Shown one piece after another: positions 43,802 to 55,799 of a stretch of DNA of 64,000 nucleotides. The position numbers were made by a program, and so were the translations under genes. Where the stretch lies: contig CM070563.1 of the NCBI GenBank assembly GCA_036346405.1, positions 25,791,600 through 25,855,599 of the forward strand, written 5' to 3'. Source of the DNA: Phyllostachys edulis (Eukaryota > Streptophyta > Magnoliopsida > Poales > Poaceae). How positions within the stretch are numbered: position 1 is the stretch's first letter; every line of letters starts with the position of its first letter. Under the pieces are notes generated by a model. It ran no database searches and was not told where the DNA came from. It was given only the letters and a program-made list of their open reading frames with translations.

Positions 43802-44014
43802 ATGGATGTGGCTCTTTCTAGAATCATAAGTTGTGATCCAAAAGATAAACTTGATGGCGTTCAGCTAGGAAATGAATTTTGGATGGTGCATGTCGATCTT
43901 GCAATTGCGAAATGTGAAGAATTGATACGGCCATACAAAGGCTACAAATTGATTGCTCATGCAGTAGGAGCTGATATTGCGTGGCCATCAACTTATGTAC
44001 GGTGCTCCTTTTAG
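43802..44014 (+). pseudogene. CACTA-associated protein fragment (tentative)
   Basis: 70 codons ending IRPYKGYKLIAHAVGADIAW then PSTYV. The IRPY...AVG..IAWP(S) pattern recalls the C-terminal part of proteins carried by plant En/Spm elements. It is followed by a possible splice donor and no further similarity. A fragment only. Confidence 0.4.
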
Positions 44015-44702
44015 TTTTGTTACTTTAATATTGTGATTTTGTTTCTTCCTAATAGTGCATTAATGGACTCAAATTTTTCATTGTATATTGATAAGATAAA
44101 TGGATGATGCTATGGATGACATGTTGAATGCAAGGTGAAGATTGGTGACATAGGCAGATGATCTTCATTACGTTTAGATTTCATCCTGTTAGGAAATGAT
44201 GTTCAAGTAAAATATTTATATCATGTCTTATGTGGATGGTTCTCTATGTAATCCAACAATTTGTTTTTAATATATGAGTGTTCTTTTTAACCATGCTACG
44301 ACCGATAATGATTTTTTTTTACTTTGACTTCTACAGACTTATAATCGTTGCAGCAACCTAATTATATCTGTTGCAAAAATAGCAAAAGTCATCTGCATGG
44401 CAAGTACCAACGCTTCTATGCATTGTGACAATATAATTATATCCATTTTCAAAATAGCAAAAGTCATCCATGCATGGTAAGTACCAACGCATAAAAGTGT
44501 AGTTACAACCTGACTATATCCGTTGCTACTTCGTAACGCCTTTTCATATCTATTACCAGTGCTTGTTTATCTGTTGTAATAGACTCTCGCAACGACCTCA
44601 ATGAAAATGCATAGTAAATACGTTGGTATAGACCGTACCAACATTTATTTGGATTTTTACGAACACATATATGCGTTGGTAAAGGGGTGTCATCTTGTAG
44701 TG

Positions 44703-45415
44703 AAAGAAGACTGCCCCATCCCTTCAACTCGACCAAGTAGGTTCTCTTTCGTTGTCGAACCTACTATTAATAATTGCAAAGTTAATCGAGTTCTGATAGA
44801 TGGAGGTAGTTATTTAAATATTTTTTTTATGGGAGCATTGGAGGAAATGCAAATTCCTAGGTCGAAAGTAAAGCCTGCGAAATATGCTTTCCATGGCATA
44901 GTTCTAAGATCTACTGCCAAACCGATAGGGCAACTTTCCCTATCGGTTACGTTCGGAAGGCCAAATAACTTCTGACAAGAAAAGATTTCATTTGTTATAG
45001 TGGATTTTGAAACTACATACAATGGAATTTTTTGTCATTCGGCGTTGGCAAAGTTCCTGATAGCTACGCATTACGGCTATCAGAGTTTAAAGATGTCAGG
45101 ACCAAAAGGGGTCATTATGGTTTGAGGGGATAGAATGATGTCATACGCATGCGATCGTAAATCCATAGAACTGGTCGATGAACTTCTGACCAGGGAAACT
45201 AATCCACCTTCAACACAAGTTAAGCACTCGAGACCAAATATGGACCTAAAACCTTCCAACCAGACCAAGGAGGTTCCACTTGACAAAGGTGCTTCTCTAG
45301 AAAGCGCCAAAATGCCGTTTGGACTCAGAAATGGTAGTGCATCCACCCAAAAGGTACTGGTCAGAGTAGGACTCGATCCTAAATATGAAGAGTCACTCGT
45401 CTCCTTCCTCTGAGC
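44703..45415 (+). pseudogene. Protease and linker of element B
   Basis: Protease starts CPIPSTRPSRFSFVVEPTIN and has VNRVLIDGGSYLNIFFMGAL (D-G-G site) and YAFHGIVLRSTAKPIGQLSL. A stop at about 44973 breaks it before FETTYNG and ALAKFLIATHYGYQSLKMSG. The linker (45135-45413) is open. It contains an out-of-place AKMPFGLRNGSAS segment (about 45307-45345) that resembles the RT motif KMPFGLKNAGA. Confidence 0.8.
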
Positions 45416-46997
45416 CAATTCAGATGTATTCGCCTGGTAGGCATCCGACATGCCTGGAGTCCCTAGGGAGGTGATCGAGCATAGACTAGCTCTCTGGCCT
45501 AACAAAAAACATGTCTAGCAGAAGCTAAGGCACTTTGCACTAGATCAGAAGGATGCAATCTAGTCAGAGATTGACAAGCTTCTCAACGCTGGGTTTATTC
45601 GTGAAGTCGACCACCCAAAGTGGCTCGCCAATCTTGTAATGGTTAGAAAAAGCAATGAGAAATGGTGAATGTGTATTGACTTCACAGATCTCAATAATGC
45701 TTGTCCGAAGGATGACTTTCCCCTTCCATGTATCAATTAACTTGTTGACTCTACTTCCGGGTGTGAGTTGTTAAGTTTTTTAGATGCGTACTCAAGGTAC
45801 CACCAGATTAATATGAGTAAAAATGGTAAAGATAAAACTTCTTTTATCACACCGTATGGCACTTACTATTATATCAAGATGTCGTTTAGTCTCAAAAATG
45901 CTGGTGCTAATTTTCAAAGGTTAATGCAAAAGACCTTTAATCCACAAATATGCCAAAATTTGAAAGCCTACGTTGATGACTTGGTCGTAAAGAGCATCAA
46001 CCCTGGTGACCATATTTCTAACTTACAAGAAACTTTCGATAACTTAAGAAGGCATAACTTTAAGCTAAATCCAGAAAAGTGTGTGCTCGGAGTTTCTTCT
46101 GGAAAGCTTCTTGGGTTCCTAGTTTTGGCTAGAGGGATTGAATCAAATCTAGTAAAAATACTGGCCATCGACCAAATGCACCCTCTGACCACATAGAAAG
46201 AAGTCCAAAAACTAACTGGCTGTATGGCAGCGCTAAGTCATTTCATAGCACGATTAGGAAAAAATGATTACCTTTCTTTAAACTTATTCAGAAATATGGA
46301 AGTTTTAAATGGACTAAAGATGCAAATGATACTTTTGAAGAACTTAAAAGGTACCTTACGAGTGCCCTGGTCTTAGTATCTCCAAGATCGGGAGAAACAT
46401 TACTAATATACCTGGCAGCAACGCCACAGGCAGTCAGTGCTGTACTGGTCGTTGAGTGTGACAACATCCAATGACCAGTATATTATGTAAGCAAAGTCCT
46501 ACAGGGACCCAAGGAACGATATCCACAAGTACAAAAGTTGCTACATGGTCTCCTTATGGTTTCAAGAAAACTAAGGCATTACTTTCAGGCCCACAGAGTA
46601 GTCGTACATACTAGATATCCCCTTGGTCAAGTTCTCGGAAATAGGAAATCATCAGGACGAATAGCAAAATGGGCGGTCGAGCTTTGGGTGTTCGACCTCC
46701 ATTTCAGTTCACGAGCAACAATCAAGTCTCAGGCTTTAGCAGAATTCATTGCCGAATGGACGAACCATGAACCCACCCAAGGGCCCGAGTACGAACACCA
46801 CGGAGAGTGGATAATGTACTTTGACAGTTCCTTGATGCTCAATGGCTCGGGGGCTAGAGTTATCCTGATATATCCTACTGGAGAACACATAAAATACGCC
46901 ATTCAGTTAAACTTCCATGCTACAAATAACGTGGTAGAGTACGAAGGTTTACTAGTAGGACTCCGAGCAGCCAAAGTGCTTGGGATTCGCATATTGC
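45416..46997 (+). pseudogene. Reverse transcriptase, RNase H and start of second RNase H of element B
   Basis: RT words: FIREVDHPKWLANLVMV, CIDFTDLNNACPKDDFPLP, FLDAYSRYHQINMSKNG, IKMSFSLKNAGANFQRLM and the catalytic KAYVDDLVVKS (about 45966-45998). RNase H: LIYLAATPQAVSAVLVVE, RHYFQAHRVVVHT, KWAVELWVFDLHF. The second RNase H begins GEWIMYFDSSLMLNGSGA and reaches ATNNVVEYEGLLVGLRAAK, then is cut at about 46998 by element C. Many stops, e.g. 45413, 45667, 46194. Confidence 0.85.
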
Positions 46998-48191
46998 TGT
47001 TATTAAAATTTGTGTACCATGATAGGGTATGTCATTGGTCTTGGTTAAATAAAATGGTTTTCGCTCGGGCGAGTGGTTGGTGGATAGTGGGGGTGTGAGT
47101 TTAACACGTCGTGGGTTTGTGATAGACTCGCCTGAGTAAATTATTAAGGACTTAATCTTGTGCGCCATTGAACTGGGCCTTAACCGTACAACCACATGCC
47201 TGATGGGACGGGCCTAGCTAACTAATTAGCAATATTTTGATTTGGTTCTGTTTGGGTTGTGTTTCGTGCAAGAGGGCGCCACGTGGGCGAAACCTTAGCG
47301 AGCAGAACTGGGTCAAAGAAGAGCTTTGTAAAGGTCTTGTGATAATCTCTTAGTCGCACATCTACGGAAGTGTGTGAGTGGATATTAAAGCTGTACAACC
47401 TCTGCAGAGTGTAAAACTATTCGAATAGACGTGTCCGTGGTTATGGATGTGTCCAGGGATTTCACACGAGAGGTAGAGTTTCTTATAAAATGAGTCGGAG
47501 TGTGGATGTGAAGTTCACTTGATTAATATAATGTTTGTTTAGTGAACAGGTAATTCACTTAGTGGTTTGTGTCGATTGGTGAATTGAGATTCACTTATCA
47601 TTGGTTTGGTTGGGAAGTGAATGGGTAGTTCACTAATTGTTTCAAAGAAATTGTATACTTTTTTATTATTGTTTTTCAATTACGCATTTCAATCTATTTA
47701 TTGTATTTATTATTAATGCTACTTTCTGCAAAAGAACCATACATCTAACCTTTGTCAAGCCGTGCATGAATACCATTTGCATACATTTCCCTACGGCTTA
47801 CTGAGTGCTTTATGTACTCACGGCTTTACGCCTTGTTGATCAATTGAAGATTATCAACCTACTCAAGAGTTCTTTCAAAAGGAGGACTATGAAGGTTTTG
47901 CAAATTAGGATGCGTTCTCCACTCGATTGCCTGTAGGCATGTTGATTGGCCTTTTCAAGAGTTTCGTTCCGCTGCAAGAGTTTAATTGTTTCTTTAGCCA
48001 TGTGTGGCAAGTTAAGTAAACATTGACCATAAGGTCCAGTTATTATTACTATTTGTTACTTTGAGATCTTTTTAGTTAAATCAAATAAATGGATGGTATT
48101 TCATCACTATTTCTTGTGTGAGATAGCAACTGATCTGGAACTAGTTCAGAATACACAGAGGGTTCCTGAGTCGTATTTTTGGGTCCCGACA
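46998..48191 (+). mobile_element. 5' LTR remnant of element C
   Basis: Collinear with 58966-60180, from GTACCATGATAGGGTATGTC to ...TTTTTGGGTCCCGACA. It begins abruptly at CTGTTATT, a string also present in the 3' LTR at the matching point (58965), so the deletion joint shows short microhomology. A block of about 24 bp present in the 3' LTR (near 59352) is missing here. Confidence 0.85.
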
Positions 48192-48195
48192 GAGG

Positions 48196-48207
48196 TGGTA
48201 TCAGAGC
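48196..48207 (+). promoter_or_regulatory. Primer binding site of element C
   Basis: TGGTATCAGAGC, initiator Met tRNA type, four bases after the LTR end. Confidence 0.9.
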
Positions 48208-48957
48208 CATATCAACTGTAGAACGCAATCTTAGTTAACATGGTCGTTTTAGCTAAGAGTTTCAAAACTTATTTTCTAAATCAAATCAACTTAATTTGAT
48301 TTAAGTGGTTGTTCTTTTATCATCTATTCTATTATTTTAGCATCTCAGTCTATTCTATTCTTATCCTAGTCTATTTCTTTTCTCATCTTGTTCTAGAAAT
48401 CTTGTTCCTCGTCTTTGCTGAATTTTGTTCTATAATCTTAAATTGACCTTTCTTGGCTCATAAATCTATCTATTCCGGAATAAAGAAGTCAAATCATCGG
48501 CAATCGTCAAGAGTATCTTTGTCGCTTCATTCTAGTAGTTCGTCCAGAGTCTCCTCCAGAAGTTCGCAACTTGTGGGTGTTCTACAGCAACTCGGTGCCA
48601 GAAGTTGAAGAGTCTTCGTTCTCTAGTCCCGAGTGGGAGCCGTCCTACTAGAGTCTTTAGTATTTTTAGATCATTGTTGCAATAGGTCTTTATTTAGGTT
48701 GTGTGTAAGTGGGAGTTGTAGTTCTGCTGTCAAGCATTATGTTGCAGTCGCACTAAGGCTTTTATTTGAAGAGTTAGTGTGCTTTTATAGAGTTTCAGCT
48801 ATGTCTTCTCTGTCTTTTGTCTTTGGGTATAATCTTTTTCCCCTAATTAAGTTATTTCTATCTTTCTATCCTGTTCTATCTCATCTATTATGGTATTCCC
48901 TCTCATCTATATTGCTTTTCTATCTTACCTACTAAAACATGTGGAGGACCGTAGCAG
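48208..48957 (+). other. Leader of element C
   Basis: No gene. T-rich DNA with repeated TCTATTC and CTTGTTC words between PBS and gag. The open frame 48633-48935 has no known domain. Confidence 0.4.
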
Positions 48958-49845
48958 ATGGTTGACACTCGCAACACATCAAGCCGTACTCAGTCAGATG
49001 ACGCCAATGTCAATGTCAATGCTAGTGGACAATCACTGGTACCTGAGATCGTAGATCCAAACCTGAGATAATTTCTAGCGGCCCAGACTCAGCTCATGAG
49101 CGTGATGATGCAGAATATGAATCAAGTGATGAGTCTACATAATCAGACTGCTGAAGCCCTATTCAACATGATGAACTAGATTAACCAAGCACCAACAACA
49201 ACCACACTCATGACTCCAGGATCAACACTACGTCCACTGGTGCAGTCATTTAGCAACAACAATGATGGCCAACCTCAAAAGAAGAAGACCTCAAAGGCAA
49301 AAATACAATGCTTCAATTGCCACGATATGTGACATGTTGCCAATAAATGCCCACGAAGGCGCTTACCAGTCACCCAGGGCAGCATTCCAGAAGCTATTTT
49401 AATCATGATAATAATACCAGTAGCATGTGGTAAAAATATTAGAAGGTATTTGTTATAGTTGCAAGAATACAAAAGTTTAGGCATGCCAATGCCTCAAGAA
49501 ACAACTGTGGACCATCCAGTTAGCTTTTTAACCCCAAACACATCCATGGTAGGGCCATCATAGAAGAACTCCTCCCATGCCACAGGAATCACATGTTACA
49601 ACTGCCGTGAGACAGGTTATTACGCTAACAAGTGTCCGCAGAAGCAAGGACCAATACCAATTCCTTTCAATTTGAGAGCCACATCAGCTAGGACTTCTTT
49701 ACCAGGAATAGGAAAAGGAATGCCTCACACTCCAAATCAAGCTGTCAGGACTCCATCAATTGCATCAAGAGGAAGACTGAATCATGTCACTGCAGAAGAA
49801 GTTCAACCAGTTCAGAACGTCGTTTCTGGTAAGTCTTTAAGTTAG
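48958..49845 (+). pseudogene. gag of element C, two zinc knuckles, no capsid core
   Basis: One continuous frame of 296 codons carrying five internal stop codons and no frameshift. The N-terminus, MVDTRNTSSRTQSDDANVNV, is typical of gypsy gag, followed by QTQLMSVMMQNMNQVMSLHN. The Retrotrans_gag core is missing. Two CCHC knuckles follow: CFNCHDM(stop)HVANKC at about 49309-49350 and CYNCRETGYYANKC at about 49594-49635, spaced by about 80 codons. It ends EEVQPVQNVVSG, where the protease domain would normally begin. Binding and packaging of RNA would be the role. Confidence 0.78.
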
Positions 49846-49901
49846 ACCTGCATCAGCACCTATTCTATAGTCAGCCCGAATATCGAGGACGAGATTCCTT
49901 T

Positions 49902-49914
49902 AAGGGGGGGGAGG
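49902..49914 (+). promoter_or_regulatory. Polypurine tract of element C
   Basis: AAGGGGGGGGAGG, two bases before the 3' LTR start TGTAACATCCC. Confidence 0.88.
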
Positions 49915-51822
49915 TTTGTAACATCCCAAAAATTTGGTTTGTTTTGAAGTTTTAAAAGTAAAAATAACCATTTGAATTTGTTTGTTAAAGTTAAAGCTTA
50001 ATTGGAATTTTTAGAGATAAAAAATAATTTAATATGATTAATAACAACATCAACTATTGTCAAAATTATTTTATTTGGATTCTATGTGCTTGGATATATT
50101 TCTAGATTTTTCTAGAATTTTTCCGAGTGCATTTGCTATTTTCTAGTTGCTATTTGAATTCTCAGTATTTTCTAAAAAGAAAAAAAAGCTATTAAAATCT
50201 CAGATTAATCGTTGGGCTCAATCTCTCTCTTGGCCCGCACCATCTTTCCTTTGGCCCATGTCGCCTTGCCTTGTGCGGGCGCATAGCTTAGCCGAGCCAA
50301 CCCATTTTCCTTCTTTATTCATTCCTGTGTCCAAAGCCCAGTCCAATTTCTGGCTCATTACCATTTTCTTCTTTCCTCCCGACCGGTCCAGCTGGTTCTT
50401 TTCCCTCGGCCACCTCCTTTTTCTTTTCATCGGCACCAAAGCCCAGTGTCCCTTTGGTCGTTGGCACCGGCCTGGTTCTTTCTTTCCCCGTGTGAGCGCG
50501 TGAGCCCAGTCAGCCGCACTGGTTCCTTTTTTCCTTTTCTTTTAATGCCGGTGGGACCCACTTCTAATTGCCACGGGAGCATCATCTTCTTCAAGGAAAT
50601 CTCCATCCTGGTGTCCGTGAGCATCACGCGAGCAGCGCTGGCCTCCTCATGGACTCCTCCCATCCGGTGCAATAAAAGGGCCCCAACTCGCGTCGTTTTC
50701 TATGCCCGTGTCTCCTCCCTCGTTTGCCCTAGCAGCTGGCATTTTTCTCCTCCTCGTTGCGCCGCAATCGCTGAAGAACCAGAGACGACCGAAGCTCCTT
50801 GGTCATCGGATTGCTCCACCGTCAGTCCACCTCCGACCTCATCATCTTCATCATTGGAAGCGCCTCTCTGCGTTCTTCGAAGGGCTCTCATCCGAGGGGT
50901 GGCATCAAATCACCGTCGGCTCCTTCGTTCCACATCCGACTGCCGGCCATCCTTGTCGAGCTGCATCCCCGGTGAGCCTTGTGCCCTTCTTTGCGCGTCA
51001 TCCTGTGTATTTTGCCCTCCTCAACTGATCCCCTACCTCCTCTTGGTTTCCTTGTCATCGAGATGTCGTCACCGGCCGAAGCAACCCCGACGCCCAAGTC
51101 CTCGCCGCCGACGGACCCTGCCACCATTGCCGAGCCGCCACTGCTCGAGGCTTTCTCGTGACTTCAGCATCTCATTTTGCCACTTCGCCGGACATCCCTC
51201 GCCGTCAACCGCCCTCGACATTGATGTCCATTGCGCCGGCCATCTATCTGTTCTCTGCCTCTCCCTTGTTTCTCTCTCTTGTGCCACCTCATCTCCACGT
51301 AAGCATCCACCTCATCTTTTGTGCTTGTGTGTGATCCATGTGGCATCTGTGTCAGCACTAGGTGTCAAGCCAAACCAAAAGCCCAAACACATGGTTCACC
51401 TTGGACCACAATCACTTACATGTGGTTCCCTTCTGTCAATCTCTCTTTCTCTCTCCAACACTGTCGTAGCAGGGCACCGAGGGGTGCCCCACACCCTAGG
51501 GTCGCCAGAGATACCGGTGTGTCGTCAGGAATACTGTACATGTACAAGCCTACTCTGTATAGCATATTTAGGCCATTGTACCAAAATACCATCTCTCTCT
51601 CTCTCTTAACATTGTGAGGGCAAGAAGGTAAATGTCCCTCCTTGCCCTCCTATAAATATAGCCCCAAGGGCCTGTACATGGGTGGGGGGATCTCATTTTC
51701 TAACACACATGAACAATACAAACATACACTTGTCTTTGGCTTCTCTCTCCGGTCCTTCTCCCAAGACAAAGGGTACGGAGGGTACTCCGTACCCACTATC
51801 TAGCCTTTTTATGCTACGACAG

Positions 51823-51838
51823 TTGGCGCCATCTGTGC
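51823..51838 (+). promoter_or_regulatory. Primer binding site of element E
   Basis: TTGGCGCCATCTGTGC, one base after the 5' LTR. Same type as in element B (TGGCGCCGTCTGTG). Confidence 0.8.
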
Positions 51839-52814
51839 TTACCGAACAAAAAGCTACATACGAGCGAGAAGCGAAAAACACGACTGCCACACAGCCGAAG
51901 CCCCACATCCCACCTTCGGCAACCCTTGGCCAAGAAAAATGTAATGGCCAAAGCCCCTATCCCCCCACAACACCTTCGGCCAAACTCATCCCACCACCAG
52001 CCAAACTCATCCTCATCCCTCGCCCACCTTCGGCATAGACCCGGAGCACCCCGGGAACCTTCGCCATTGCTGCCGCCTAGGGAGGCCCTCCACCTAGAGC
52101 CCTACCTGAGACACTTCACTGGCAAAAGCCATGGCCATGCCCTTCGTCGCCGGAGCCCCTAGAAGAAGCAGACTGTGCATGTGCCGGGGCCCGCCGCAAG
52201 TCACCTCTGGAGCCTCCGAAGCTCACTTTGAATAAGCTCCTTTAGCGTCTCACGGGTCCCCTTTGAAGACCCGCGCCTGCTCTGCACTGCAGAAGACCGC
52301 ATTCTAGAGCCATCTGCCAGCAGCCCAATCGGCCTCGGTGGAGCCCGCATGGCGCCAGGCGCTCAATCGACCTCGGTCGGAGGCCTCGCCGAGGCTCTCC
52401 ACACGCCCCGAGCCGGCTGCCAGCTGGCGGGGACCACCATGAGACTTCGGTAGTCAGAAGTCGCCTGAAGCCTCCGCTTCCAACCTTGCAGACGGCTCGA
52501 AGCCTCGAGGCTCACCGAGCCAAGCTCCTTCGTCGTCAGACGAGCCCCCGCTTGGGAGACCTCGCCTCCTGCTCCGGCACTCTCAGGCCGGCTCTGCCTC
52601 ACGCCCGAGGCGAGCACTTGCTCTTGCCACTGGGAGCCCTGCTTGTTGCTCGACAGCGCCCGCTCCTTTGCCTCGGGCGCCTTGCCCCGAGGGCCGCCGC
52701 CACTGGGAGCCCTTTGCTCGGAGCATCCCCCGCGCAACCTGGAGAAGCAAATAGGGAGCCTCCGAAGCTCCGCCCGGAGCAAGGCTCCTTCGGCGTCGCA
52801 CAAGGACACCTCTC
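51839..52814 (+). other. GC-rich left interior of element E, no gene
   Basis: Overlapping open frames exist on both strands because of GC bias (e.g. 52363-52809 minus, 52486-52854 plus). CCTCCGAAGCTC and CCTCGGTC words recur. No retroelement or host domain recognised. Confidence 0.5.
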
Positions 52815-55745
52815 TGTAAGATCGAGGTGGCCGACTAGAGGGGGGGGTGAATAGGCGTTTTAAAAACTTCTTTTAACTAAAACCGATTTCTAATGCGGAA
52901 GCTAAACAAATACGGTTTTGCACAATTAAAACCTAAATCAACTAGGTTCAACTAAGTGCACCAACAATATGAGACAATATAAATGATAGCAATCATACAC
53001 ATACAATATAGCAATTTAAATACAAGTAATGTAAATTGCACAAGTAATCAAACCACAATGACACGGCGATGTTTTCCCGTGGTGATTGGAGATTTGCCGG
53101 TCTCCCCTAATCCACGTTGAGGGAAACCCAAACCAATTGGGCACGAATTAAGCCTTCCTCAGAGGTAAGTCCAATCACTTGGACCGGTTCCAAATCGAAC
53201 CAACACCTCGCTCCACTAGGGTTGCTCCTTCCTCCACTCCGGAGATGGCGAGCACCACACCACTCACAAACCGCCCGGGTCTTCTCACAATCTTCTTTGA
53301 GAAGCTCACCGGCGCAACAACGCCACCACGCCGTCTAGGTGTCGGCAAACACCAAGAGTAACAAGTCTCCAACGCTCACTTGAACCAATCAAGTGTCTAC
53401 GCTCAAATGGATACTAAATCCACTACCTAAGGCAACACATGCACTTAGGGTTTGCTCTCAATCACTCACTAAGTGCAACACATGCACAAAGGAAGAGAGG
53501 GCTTGCTCTAGCTCAAAAGAATGTCTAAGGCACTTGCAATCACATGCAAAGTCCTTCACAATATCACCAGCACCCTCTCCCAACCAGCCAAGGTGGCTTT
53601 ATATAGCCCACACCCACAAACTAGCCGTTGGAAAAAGATTCCAGAGTCTCTGGACGAAATCGGTCAGACCGCCGTGTTATGGCCGGTCAGACCGCCTTAA
53701 CTCCAACGGCTATAAAACTAGCCGTTGAGCCCATTACCGGGTCGACCGCCATGTAATGGCTGGTCGAGTCATAACCGGTCGAACCGCCCAAAAACGCCAG
53801 TCGACCGCCAAGAAAACTTCACGAAATGGCTAAGGACCGTAAGCAGGACCTCTCTGGAAAATCTTGTGGGGTCTCGACCGAGGTCGATCGAGACCGCTTC
53901 AACAACGCCGGTCGGACCGATATCTTGGCGGTCGACCGCCAATGACCAACAAGTGAAAACAGGTTTTTCACAACTCAAATTGCAAAAACACATTTTGCAA
54001 ATTTGATGCAAGATGCATACAAGGTTAAAGACAAGACTCTCAACAAGTTGCAAAACACATTTGCCAACTTTTAGAATCAATGCCTCAAATTGCATTCGCT
54101 TCAACTCAAATTTGCAAACACATTTGCCAAATTGACGCCGGCGATGCAAACAAAATTCAAGTGAGATTCTCAACAAGTTGCAAAACACATTTGCCAACTT
54201 ATAGAATCACACTACAAGGAATAAGGTACATGGACTTACACCATTTGCAAAACACATTCGCAAACCTAAGTCACATGCTACAAGGGTTATCCATGAGCCA
54301 CAACTATTTGCAAAACACATTCGCAAATATTGGCAACATGTTAAGATGAGCTAGAGCAAACACAATGAGCTATCAACATATGACTAACTCAAGCTACTAG
54401 TCAAGGACCCCTCTTAATAGTACGGTAACCTATACTAGCAATCCGGTCTCCCAACCAAACACCGAGACCGGTAAAAGACTGGGAACAAATCCTTAGCCCT
54501 AGCTAGTCATACCTTTGCCTTGCACAACCACTTGAAACTTGATGACGCACATCCTTGCTTCAAATCAGGGTTCTTGACTTGATATGCATCAACTCATGAT
54601 GCATCCTTTACTAGACTTCCATCAACACATGATGGGTCTTCATTTGACTTGATGATCAACTCATGATCATCTCCTCTTCATGAACATCATCGACACACGA
54701 TGAGTTCCTTTATCTTGAACTTGATGCGCATCCACACATGATGCATCCTTTACACCAAGCTCTTGACTTCAATATCATCAACACATGATGATCTTCTAGA
54801 GTTTCCAACTATAGAACTCAACCTGTTCATCCAACTCATGGAAAGTGTTAGTTCTATAATATGACTATCATTAATTACCACGCCATACCATTAACTCATA
54901 ATGGTGGGACAAGATACCACAATCTTTCCCTCTTTGGTAATTGATGATAATCACTTCAATTGCAAGTAATTGAATGTAGATTGGTATGAGTATATAGGCA
55001 CTATGCAATTTGTATATACTCAAAGGATATATGAGCACACAAGTCTCATATATACACATGAATATATTAACTACACAAGTTAAATATATTCGAGAATATG
55101 TGAGTGCACATGAGCTACACAAATTATGTTATACTCACATATAAGTATACTTAGACTACACAAGTCTTATATACTTATATGAATATATTAACTATGCAAG
55201 TTAAGTATATTCACAGGATATGTTTCATAGTAAAGATCCCAAATATATGTGGAAACAGGAATATGGATCAATACTAATGAAACCTCAAAATATAGAGTGA
55301 GCTCCCCCTGTATGTGTGCATACATGAATATGTAGTAAGAACATATACACATATTTAGGTTAATCCTTTTGGTGAAGTTCAACCTATATATTGGATCCAA
55401 GGAATGCAACGGGGTATAAGAATACAAAGTAGAATGCATACCTCTTTTGTTCTTTACCCAAGCGAGACTAATCATAAGATATAACAATAAGAGAGTTAGT
55501 CTCGTAAATGGATTTGTCATTATAAATGCATACCTGTTTGGATTTTCCTTTTGTTTATCCAATGAATTTGATTTGTCATTAATCATATACATGCCTTTAG
55601 GATTATCACCTTTATATCCAATTTAGACTAAACAATAAGTATATCAATAAGCATGTTAGTCTCACTAATGCATTTGTCATTAATCACCAAAACACTCCAT
55701 TAACATATAATGGCGGGCTAGATTCTTCACTCTCGAATCGGGCAC
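52815..55745. repeat. AT-rich 2.9-kb segment built of stem-loop arrays inside element E
   Basis: Begins TGTAAGATCGAGGTGGCC then GACTAGAGGGGGGGTGAATA, a start that recurs in grass repeats. Sharp drop in GC compared with both sides. It contains four successive arrays: GGTCxGACCGCC words (53655-53945), TTTGCAAA-ACACA-TTCGCAAA hairpins (53980-54328), ATC-AACACAT-GAT hairpins (54584-54792) and ATTAACT-ACAC-AAGTTAAA hairpins (55027-55212). Probably a nested LTR or other insertion, but no clean target duplication was found (CTCTC occurs on both sides but within repeat DNA). Confidence 0.6.
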
Positions 55746-55799
55746 CAGCACTCCTAATCCTTCAAGCGTGAAAAACCAAAAGGTATATATTTCTGGGGG

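Larger units (their letters stand above)
41419..44702. mobile_element. CACTA (En/Spm) DNA transposon, 3284 bp
   Basis: Ends CACTACAACATCAATGGG and, inverted, CACTACAAGATGACACCCC, flanked by AAA on both sides (41416-41418 and 44703-44705), the 3-bp duplication of CACTA elements. Removing it joins the element B frame. Subterminal repeats of CCAACGC/GCGTTGG type lie near both ends (ACCAACGC at about 44406 and 44485, GCGTTGGT at about 44673, GCGTTGCGTTGG near 41471). No transposase core (TNP2-like) is visible, so it is probably non-autonomous. Confidence 0.88.

Noticed and set aside
50446..51609. 387-codon plus-strand open frame
   Set aside because: It lies in the pyrimidine-rich 3' LTR of element C and crosses into the 5' LTR of element E, so it joins two unrelated insertions. 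No domain.
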